From the IMG/VR virus record IMGVR_UViG_3300009093_000020, positions 1 to 46,971 of that record: a DNA stretch of 46,971 nucleotides. One strand, 5' to 3'. Positions 40,141-45,754 of the stretch are shown here, piece after piece (position 1 is the stretch's first letter; every line of letters begins with the position of its first letter). The notes beneath the pieces were generated by a model, which was given only the letters and a program-made list of their open reading frames with translations, ran no database searches and had not been told where the DNA came from. Position numbers and translations under genes: made by a program. The DNA is from a virus.

Positions 40141-41094
40141 ATGTGCTGGATGATATATGCCCCGATCGGTCGGGCGATACCGGAAGATTGGATACGTACC
40201 GCCTGGAACAAAAACCATGACGGGGCCGGTTACATGTTCGCGGTGGATGGGACGTTGCATGTCCGCAAAGCCTATTGGAAACTGTCCGATTTGCTAGCGG
40301 CGTATCAGGCCGATTTACTAGCCTACGGCGATCAGTCGGCGTTCATACTTCACTTGCGATGGAGTACCCATGGGAAAGAGGACGATCGCAATACCCATCC
40401 GCACGTGCTGGACAATGGCCGTGCCGCGCTTTGCCACAATGGTGTACTCAGCAACTTTGAACCGCCCTGGAAGAGTGACATATCCGATACGGTTTTCTTC
40501 TGTAGCACGGTACTTGCCGCACGTTCGGCAGAGCAATTACTTGATGAGACATTCGGCAAGTTGCTGGGCGAAATGATCGGTAAAGAGAACAAGTTTGCCC
40601 TGATGGATTGCGCCGGCAACGTGGCGATCGTCAATCAGGAAATGGGCACATGGGATGGAGACTTCTGGGTATCCAATCTGTCCCACGATACGACCGTGTT
40701 TAAGCCTAAGCCTATCGTGCAAACGACGGCGATTGTGCAAACGACGCCCGTTGCACGTGGCATCGTGTTTGACGGTAAGGATAAGCTACCGGCCAAGTAT
40801 CAGCCCGACTTGTGGGAAAGGGAAGTGGATGAAGCCTGGGAGCGCTTTCACGCGACGGATAATCCGTATGAAGACGCGTACGATGAAGCCATGGTTGAAC
40901 TAGCGTACTACACGGAGACCGGCCCACTGGAACGCTTGACGGCGAAAGACTTGTATGCCATGTCTGATGCGGCGTGGCGTGCGGCCGATGCAATTGACGA
41001 CGATACTGATTATCAGGATGCGTTGGACGATGAAAATGACGACGCTGCCGCGTGGCTTCGCGAACGTGAACGCCAGCTAGGCGAAGTCCCATAA
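40141..41094 (+). CDS. Class II glutamine amidotransferase (Ntn hydrolase)
   Basis: A 317-aa protein whose second residue is the catalytic cysteine (M-C-W-M). Further family marks are N-H-D-G-A-G-Y, H-L-R-W-S-T-H-G about residue 77 and A-L-C-H-N-G-V-L-S-N-F near residue 98, so the glutaminase pocket is complete. Residues 200-317 are an extra acidic helical tail without a synthase partner domain. The TGGAGCGGAGA leader precedes the ATG. The adjacent amidoligase is the likely partner: one enzyme would release ammonia from glutamine and the other use it, or the pair would form and trim an amide tag. Confidence 0.85.
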   Translation: MCWMIYAPIGRAIPEDWIRTAWNKNHDGAGYMFAVDGTLHVRKAYWKLSDLLAAYQADLLAYGDQSAFILHLRWSTHGKEDDRNTHPHVLDNGRAALCHNGVLSNFEPPWKSDISDTVFFCSTVLAARSAEQLLDETFGKLLGEMIGKENKFALMDCAGNVAIVNQEMGTWDGDFWVSNLSHDTTVFKPKPIVQTTAIVQTTPVARGIVFDGKDKLPAKYQPDLWEREVDEAWERFHATDNPYEDAYDEAMVELAYYTETGPLERLTAKDLYAMSDAAWRAADAIDDDTDYQDALDDENDDAAAWLRERERQLGEVP

Positions 41095-41107
41095 CTGTTT
41101 CCGCTCC

Positions 41108-41146
41108 GCCCGGTAGGACTGCCACTACCGGGCATCTTTATTTAAC
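41108..41146 (+). terminator. Rho-independent terminator
   Basis: GCCCGGTAG (41108-41116) pairs with CTACCGGGC (41125-41133), a perfect 9-bp stem followed by ATCTTTATTT. It separates the amidoligase pair from the recombinase gene. Confidence 0.8.
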
Positions 41147-41187
41147 ACCCTGTACAATCTAACCGACTAAGAGCGCACGGAGGGGCC

Positions 41188-42084
41188 ATGCTAGCTGTAC
41201 CGTATGTAACATCTAAGCCAGTCACGCTGTTTTTGAACCATTGTGAGCATGAACGCGGATTAGCGGCGCTGACGATGCGGCGATACCGCCTTACGCTTCA
41301 CGCAATTGAGCAATGGTTGCAATCGCAAGGGACCACATTGCTCGATGCGAACGAGAAGCACATCAGCGACTACTCACAGATGAGGACTAAGACCGGCAAT
41401 GGATCAGGTGCGGTGTCGAATGAAATCCTGTTGATTCGCGATTGCATGCGCTTTTGGACGGAGACCGGACTGGCCGACAAACGTAGCGTTTGCGCCCGTC
41501 TGGATACGCCCAAATTAGACCAGCGATTGCCCCGCATACTGAATAAGGATCAGGTTGCCCGACTCATGGGCGCGGTGCCGGCAAACGCGATGCACCGATT
41601 GCGAGACACGGCGATACTTGAAACGCTATACGCGTGCGGTCTTCGCGCGGCGGAGCTAGGCGGATTGCTCTTGTCTCATGTGGACCTGGGCGGTAGCGTG
41701 CGTGTCACGGGCAAGGGTACACGTGATCGACTGATACCCCTAGGTGGACCGGCAGCTAAAGCTATTGCCGCGTACCTGACGGAACGACCGAAGTACGACC
41801 GCAGGCAAAGCCCCTACGTCTTCTTGACGCGATCAGGTTTACCGCTATCCGACACGGCGATCTGGTCCCTTGTCGTGAAGTATGCGGCCCTGGCCGGTTT
41901 GGAAGATGTTCACCCACATACTTTGCGGCATTGTTTTGCTACCCATCTGTTGGCCGGCGGCGCCGATCTTCGCGTTGTTCAAGAGCTATTAGGCCACGAT
42001 GATCTAGTCACGACGCAACGCTACACCCATCTAGACACGACACACCTGCGACACATCCACGCGACATTTCATCCACGTGGTTGA
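41188..42084 (+). CDS. Xer-like tyrosine recombinase
   Basis: A 298-aa site-specific recombinase. The catalytic set is complete: R153 (C-G-L-R-A-A-E-L), K176 (T-G-K-G-T), H244 and R247 (H-T-L-R-H), H270 (L-L-G-H-D-D) and Y279 (Q-R-Y-T-H). The N-terminus is a SAM-like DNA-binding domain of the XerC/D type. It could integrate the phage at a host dif or tRNA site, or resolve dimers of a circular replicon. GGAGGGG precedes the ATG. No attachment site is proven; the control region and the tRNA-like elements are candidates. Confidence 0.9.
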   Translation: MLAVPYVTSKPVTLFLNHCEHERGLAALTMRRYRLTLHAIEQWLQSQGTTLLDANEKHISDYSQMRTKTGNGSGAVSNEILLIRDCMRFWTETGLADKRSVCARLDTPKLDQRLPRILNKDQVARLMGAVPANAMHRLRDTAILETLYACGLRAAELGGLLLSHVDLGGSVRVTGKGTRDRLIPLGGPAAKAIAAYLTERPKYDRRQSPYVFLTRSGLPLSDTAIWSLVVKYAALAGLEDVHPHTLRHCFATHLLAGGADLRVVQELLGHDDLVTTQRYTHLDTTHLRHIHATFHPRG

Positions 42085-42085
42085 T

Positions 42086-42113
42086 TTGCCGCAGTCCCAT
42101 AATATGGTATACT
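42086..42113 (+). promoter_or_regulatory. Promoter-like sequence ahead of a terminator
   Basis: -35 TTGCCG (42086-42091), 16-base spacer, extended -10 TGGTATACT (TATACT at 42108-42113). The terminator at 42118 begins at about the start point, so only a very short RNA or read-through would result. TGGTATACTGAGGG matches 2434-2447. Confidence 0.55.
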
Positions 42114-42117
42114 GAGG

Positions 42118-42144
42118 GGCCGGTTAAAGCCGGCCTTCTCTTTT
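42118..42144 (+). terminator. Rho-independent terminator after the recombinase
   Basis: GGCCGG-TTAAAG-CCGGCC is a perfect 6-bp stem followed by TTCTCTTTT, 34 bases beyond the recombinase stop. Confidence 0.75.
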
Positions 42145-42194
42145 GGCGATGATCCTGACAGGCCAATGAGGCCAGAAAAATTCTGTCCGATAAT

Positions 42195-42223
42195 TTGCCA
42201 AAACATGAAGCGTGTCGTATACT
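42195..42223 (+). promoter_or_regulatory. Promoter for the 42.3 kb gene cluster
   Basis: -35 TTGCCA (42195-42200), 17-base spacer, -10 TATACT (42218-42223): the best match to a sigma70-type promoter on the plus strand. The next gene starts 87 bases downstream. Confidence 0.7.
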
Positions 42224-42309
42224 GATCGAGTCCAATAAATCACTTCCGCCGATAATCTCTCAATACGTCGGCTGAAGTGGTGAACATAAACCCTTTATTT
42301 GGAGAGGTT

Positions 42310-42546
42310 ATGCCCACTTTGTTCCCGATTGAGCTATCGGCCATTAAGCAGTTGCGGGATAAGTTCCCGACCGTTCCACAAAAGACCCTGGCCAACCGGA
42401 TCGTCGCTCGCGAATTCAACCACGAGTCCGACAACGTGACAGCCCGCACGGCGACGACCGGCGGCATACGTGGCTTCTATTCGGTCTATAGCGTGATTCG
42501 CCGCTACGACAAGGCGAAGGCCATTAAGACGACCAAAGCGGCCTAA
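42310..42546 (+). CDS. Hypothetical basic protein (78 aa)
   Basis: A 78-aa protein rich in Lys and Arg (K-Q-L-R-D-K-F, L-A-N-R-I-V-A-R-E-F, V-I-R-R-Y-D-K-A-K-A). GGAGAGG lies 2-3 bases before the ATG. It is first in the operon behind the TTGCCA/TATACT promoter. A small DNA-binding protein is plausible; no family recognised. Confidence 0.65.
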   Translation: MPTLFPIELSAIKQLRDKFPTVPQKTLANRIVAREFNHESDNVTARTATTGGIRGFYSVYSVIRRYDKAKAIKTTKAA

Positions 42547-42583
42547 GCCACGTTTTCCCCTGTACCTAACCGGAGACTGACAA

Positions 42584-42685
42584 ATGTTCGGTGCCATTGC
42601 TGGCGTTGGCGTGATTGCCCTGGCCTACATCGTGGGCCTTGTGATGGGCTTGGCGATTGGTGCCTTTCTGGCGAAAGCCGGATGA
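42584..42685 (+). CDS. Tiny Gly-rich membrane protein (33 aa)
   Basis: Thirty-three residues, nearly all a single glycine-rich transmembrane helix (I-A-G-V-G-V-I-A-L-A-Y-I-V-G-L-V-M-G-L-A-I-G-like). CGGAGA lies upstream of the ATG at 42584. Glycine zippers of this sort oligomerise in membranes, so a pore, holin-like or toxin role is possible. Confidence 0.6.
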   Translation: MFGAIAGVGVIALAYIVGLVMGLAIGAFLAKAG

Positions 42686-42704
42686 CCTGAGCGGAGACCG
42701 GAGA

Positions 42705-42974
42705 ATGAATGCCGTGAAACCTAACGAAATTGATGATCGCGATGGACTGGTCCACGACCCCGACTTCGATCTGGGCGCGTTGATGGGGGATGAAGAAGAC
42801 CCCGACTACGACCCCGACCTGGACGCGGGCGATGAGGACTTGGAAGACGAAGACGAGGACGAGGCCGACTTCGACGACGAAGATGACTTCGAGTTCGGCG
42901 ACGAGGACTACGACGATGAAGACTTCGACGACGACTTCGAGGACGAAGAAGACGACGAAGACTTCGGAGACTGA
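42705..42974 (+). CDS. Extremely acidic low-complexity protein (89 aa)
   Basis: An 89-aa protein; from about residue 28 on, roughly 70% of residues are Asp or Glu, mixed with Phe and Gly. Two GGAG-type sites (GAGCGGAGA and CGGAG) precede the ATG. Such proteins can mimic DNA to block host nucleases or nucleoid proteins, or their many carboxylates could be substrates for the amidoligase 3 kb upstream; neither is shown. A second gene overlaps its 3' third in the +1 frame. Confidence 0.75.
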   Translation: MNAVKPNEIDDRDGLVHDPDFDLGALMGDEEDPDYDPDLDAGDEDLEDEDEDEADFDDEDDFEFGDEDYDDEDFDDDFEDEEDDEDFGD

Positions 42975-43200
42975 GGCGCAAGAGCGGCGGCAGCAATGGA
43001 TCAATGACGGGCCTACCCGGCACGATCAGATTGTTCGGTGGATCAACGCTTTCAACTTAGAGACCGTAGCGGTAATGTATGGGGCGCAACGTAATAACTA
43101 TTACTTGCCCCCTGGACCGCCACCGATACCGCCATTGCAAGAGTGTTTCGACGGGGTACGACAACAGTACGTCTGGCCTACTCGAATTTCGGTGGCATAG
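42916..43200 (+). CDS. Overlapping +1-frame hypothetical protein
   Basis: From about 42961 to the stop at 43200 this frame is protein-like (Q-Q-W-I-N-D-G-P-T, then I-V-R-W-I-N-A-F-N-L-E-T-V) and ends in a Pro-rich segment. No ATG exists in frame between 42961 and 43077, so translation must begin inside the acidic gene (ATG at 42916, giving a Thr/Lys-rich leader of 94 aa in total) or be reached by a +1 shift near the acidic stop. Start uncertain. Confidence 0.5.
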   Translation: MKTSTTTSRTKKTTKTSETEAQERRQQWINDGPTRHDQIVRWINAFNLETVAVMYGAQRNNYYLPPGPPPIPPLQECFDGVRQQYVWPTRISVA

Positions 43201-43208
43201 TCGTATGT

Positions 43209-43412
43209 ATGCCTAAGACACTCTATATCGTCCGTTCTCGTAGTCCCAAAAACAAAGTCGAAGTACATTGGCGTACGCCCGACAGGGGTAAAGCTGAGAC
43301 CCTGGCACAAGCTGTCGCCGACAAGCTGGGTCCGACGTACGAAGTGTGGATTGACGGTGAAGTGAAGTCAGTCACCACTGATACGACACGGCTGGATTGG
43401 AGACCGAAGTAA
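43209..43412 (+). CDS. Small hypothetical protein (67 aa)
   Basis: A 67-aa protein with a compact alpha/beta pattern (L-Y-I-V-R-S-R-S, K-A-E-T-L-A-Q-A-V-A-D-K, Y-E-V-W-I-D-G). It begins 8 bases after the preceding stop with only a weak ribosome-binding site. No family recognised. Confidence 0.6.
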   Translation: MPKTLYIVRSRSPKNKVEVHWRTPDRGKAETLAQAVADKLGPTYEVWIDGEVKSVTTDTTRLDWRPK

Positions 43413-43425
43413 TGAGGAAAGAGTA

Positions 43426-43701
43426 ATGCCGTACATTGCCAAAACCACACGTAAGGCGCTCGATGACCGGGAGATACTTCCCGTCGTTTCCGGTAGCTTG
43501 AACTACTGTATCACGAAGCTGGCGCACGACTACGTCAACAGACATGGCCTTTGCTACCAGACACTCAACGAAGTGTACGGGGCGATGCTCGCGGCGGCAG
43601 CAGAGTTCTATCGTGCCGTGGTTGTCCCATATGAGGACAAGAAGCGGCGTGAAAATGGGCCGATCTCATTGCTCGATGAGGTCATGGAGCAGCAAGGATA
43701 A
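43426..43701 (+). CDS. Conserved phage protein, DUF6899-like
   Basis: A 91-aa helical protein whose core (G-S-L-N-Y-C-I-T-K-L, L-N-E-V-Y-G-A-M, E-F-Y-R-A-V-V-V-P-Y-E-D-K-K) follows a widely seen phage pattern that I recall as DUF6899. AGGAAAGAG precedes the ATG at 43426. Function unknown. Confidence 0.75.
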   Translation: MPYIAKTTRKALDDREILPVVSGSLNYCITKLAHDYVNRHGLCYQTLNEVYGAMLAAAAEFYRAVVVPYEDKKRRENGPISLLDEVMEQQG

Positions 43702-43703
43702 CC

Positions 43704-43898
43704 ATGCATTCAAAAACCGCAATCATTCTCGCATCACTGCTGGGGCTGGGCATGGGCCTGAATCTGGACGCCTTGCCCCGGTATGAAACGCAACCGTTGT
43801 CACTCAACGGCTTTCGACGCGCCCGCACCGGCAAGCATAGCAAGGGCTGGCATCCGAAGAAGCCACGGAACATCACATACCCCAGCGATTCGCGATGA
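43704..43898 (+). CDS. Small secreted or membrane-anchored basic protein (64 aa)
   Basis: A 64-aa protein with an N-terminal hydrophobic stretch (A-I-I-L-A-S-L-L-G-L-G-M-G-L) after M-H-S-K-T, and a very basic second half (R-R-A-R-T-G-K-H-S-K-G-W-H-P-K-K). It starts 2 bases after the preceding stop and overlaps the next gene by ATGA. No family recognised. Confidence 0.6.
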   Translation: MHSKTAIILASLLGLGMGLNLDALPRYETQPLSLNGFRRARTGKHSKGWHPKKPRNITYPSDSR

Positions 43899-44149
43899 AA
43901 GGTCCACCGCGTTACTACCCTCGGACCCTGGCGAAGCAGTTTGCCAGCGATCCGTTTGACCCGCGTATGCACGCCGCGACAGCGAGCAGGGATCATACCC
44001 CGCTGGGTCTTTTGGTTGAAATCTGGCACTGGTACCAGACGCACAAGGCCGAAGTCGGCCCGGCTTTCGCTCCGATCGCTGGCTCGATTGAGACCCTGAT
44101 ACGCGCTGAAGCACCGGATGCCGTGGAGTTTTTGGAGAAAAATGCATGA
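43895..44149 (+). CDS. Hypothetical protein (84 aa)
   Basis: An 84-aa protein with a helical second half (L-G-L-L-V-E-I-W-H-W-Y-Q-T-H, I-E-T-L-I-R-A-E-A-P). Start and end both overlap neighbours by ATGA, so it is part of a coupled series. No family recognised. Confidence 0.65.
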   Translation: MKGPPRYYPRTLAKQFASDPFDPRMHAATASRDHTPLGLLVEIWHWYQTHKAEVGPAFAPIAGSIETLIRAEAPDAVEFLEKNA

Positions 44150-44328
44150 CTGGCCAAATGAGCAAAGCAGACGGGCGGCGATCAACGCGGCACGCCTCGT
44201 ATTACGACAGCCTGCCGCCCCGTATCGCGAAGCGCAAGGACCGCAACGTACGGCGATCCGTTCACCTGTCGGCCAATCACTGGACTACGTTCGTTCCGTG
44301 TCCGCGTGATTATTCAGGTCTTCTGTAA
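44146..44328 (+). CDS. Small basic protein (60 aa)
   Basis: A 60-aa very basic protein (R-R-S-T-R-H, R-I-A-K-R-K-D-R-N-V-R-R-S). It starts within the preceding stop (ATGA), which favours it over the other overlapping frame. A nucleic-acid-binding role fits the charge; no family recognised. Confidence 0.6.
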   Translation: MTGQMSKADGRRSTRHASYYDSLPPRIAKRKDRNVRRSVHLSANHWTTFVPCPRDYSGLL

Positions 44329-44344
44329 TTCCATGGGAGAAAAT

Positions 44345-44842
44345 GTGACTCTTGTTGACCCTGTTGCTGCGGCGGAAACTGAAGTGAAGCTCGATCTGGC
44401 CTTCCGCCTGCGCCGTGCGTTGTGTGCAATCAGTGAGAAGCGGCCATCCATCGAGCGGGCACGCCTGGACGGCTTCCTGCGGTTTATCTCAACATCGCCG
44501 TCCATCCTGCGGGCGAAGGGCGTTGATTTCCCCGTGACCTGCCGGCGGCATCCAAATTCGCCTGAGCGGACAACGGAAAGCTCGAAGGCCACGATCCTGT
44601 ACTTCCACGTGGGCAACGCAATCCTGGGCTTTTACGACTACATCGCGGCCACGAAAAACCCTGATCTGTCGCCCTCACAGGTGGAAGAGTTCGAGGTTAT
44701 CGCGACGGCGCGGGTGCAGCAATTGGAGTACATCGCCCGTGCCGGCTTGGATCAGTGCGAAATCAATGGTGATGATCTGACCGGCCGCAAACTGGTGTAT
44801 CCAAATGTATCCGATTCAAAGCCGGCTACGGCAAAGTCCTGA
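44345..44842 (+). CDS. Hypothetical protein with helical C-terminus (165 aa)
   Basis: A 165-aa protein, family not recognised. Helical segments include L-A-F-R-L-R-R-A-L-C-A-I, A-T-I-L-Y-F-H-V-G-N-A-I-L-G-F-Y-D-Y-I and V-E-E-F-E-V-I-A-T-A-R-V-Q-Q-L. GTG at 44345 has GGGAG 5 bases before it; an ATG at 44333 and a GTG at 44306 are alternatives. It overlaps the following gene by 38 bases. Confidence 0.65.
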   Translation: MTLVDPVAAAETEVKLDLAFRLRRALCAISEKRPSIERARLDGFLRFISTSPSILRAKGVDFPVTCRRHPNSPERTTESSKATILYFHVGNAILGFYDYIAATKNPDLSPSQVEEFEVIATARVQQLEYIARAGLDQCEINGDDLTGRKLVYPNVSDSKPATAKS

Positions 44843-45227
44843 ATTGCTGCCGGAAGAGTATCAGGTGATGCGGGCGTTGCGGGATTATTCCTTCAACGCC
44901 AGCAGTCGTGACTTCACGCCGACGCATGTGCTCTATGAAGCGTACCTTGAATTGAATCAGCAGTACATCGGCGGCATCGACAGCCCCCAGCGGCTCAACG
45001 CGACTCAATTTGGCATCATCGTGCGGAAGGTGTTTGAGATCGAGCCGGAACGCAAAACGAAACGCTGGTACAAGGGACACCGTGTCTACGGCTACCTCGG
45101 CGTCAAGGGGCCGGACTCGATCATACTTGAACATGAAGGACCGGGTAGACCATGCCAACAGCGGTCAACAGTGGACCCCGATACTACAGCCAGCACGGCG
45201 AAGATCGGTGGATCGTCGAAAACCTGA
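44805..45227 (+). CDS. Winged-helix-like protein resembling the D5 helicase C-terminus
   Basis: A 140-aa protein. Residues 20-105 (T-P-T-H-V-L-Y-E-A-Y-L-E-L, L-N-A-T-Q-F-G-I-I-V-R-K-V-F, K-G-H-R-V-Y-G-Y-L-G-V) follow the pattern of the winged-helix domain that ends D5/P4-type primase-helicases, here as a separate gene. The final 25 residues overlap the methyltransferase gene (75 bases). It may help the primase-helicase or bind the origin. Confidence 0.6.
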   Translation: MYPIQSRLRQSPELLPEEYQVMRALRDYSFNASSRDFTPTHVLYEAYLELNQQYIGGIDSPQRLNATQFGIIVRKVFEIEPERKTKRWYKGHRVYGYLGVKGPDSIILEHEGPGRPCQQRSTVDPDTTASTAKIGGSSKT

Positions 45228-45754
45228 AGCTCCCTGAAAAGGGTGTCTTCGTCGAGGTCGGCGCCTTCGACGGCGTGAACCTGAGCAACACGAAGCACTT
45301 TGAAGAGAAGGGCTGGACAGGGCTTTGCATCGAAGCGGACCCCCGCCAGTGGCATAAGCTGCTGGTCAACCGGACGTGCCAGAAGTTCTTCGGCGCTGCC
45401 GGGTCTAACCCTGCTCTGGTCTTCGACATGCACAGCGAGCCGACATGGAGCGGCTTCGGTCGAGGCGGTCAAGGGGTCAGGGTGCCAGTGTTGGGATTGG
45501 ATGATCTGCTGATTTCATACGGAATTGATCCAATCGACGTGTTGAGCCTTGACACTGAAGGGACCGAGTTGGACGTGTGGGATTCAGCAGGTTTCGGAGA
45601 GCACCATTATCCGATATTCCCCCGCATCGTCATTATCGAATGGGAGACGGCGGGCCTGACCAGCAACGAAGACCGGATCAAAGGGCATTTCAGCAAGCTG
45701 CCCTATCGGCTCGTGCATCGCAACGTCGGCAACCTGATCTTCGAGCGCGTATGA
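45152..45754 (+). CDS. FkbM-family methyltransferase
   Basis: A 200-aa protein with S-Q-H-G-E-D-R-W-I-V near the N-terminus, G-V-F-V-E-V-G-A-F-D-G-V (SAM-binding loop), C-I-E-A-D-P (acidic residue at the end of strand 2) and the C-terminal segment V-L-S-L-D-T-E-G, all typical of FkbM methyltransferases that act on sugars and other small hydroxyls. Alongside the two glycosyltransferases it suggests a phage-controlled glycan. It ends in ATGA overlapping the polymerase start. Confidence 0.9.
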   Translation: MPTAVNSGPRYYSQHGEDRWIVENLKLPEKGVFVEVGAFDGVNLSNTKHFEEKGWTGLCIEADPRQWHKLLVNRTCQKFFGAAGSNPALVFDMHSEPTWSGFGRGGQGVRVPVLGLDDLLISYGIDPIDVLSLDTEGTELDVWDSAGFGEHHYPIFPRIVIIEWETAGLTSNEDRIKGHFSKLPYRLVHRNVGNLIFERV

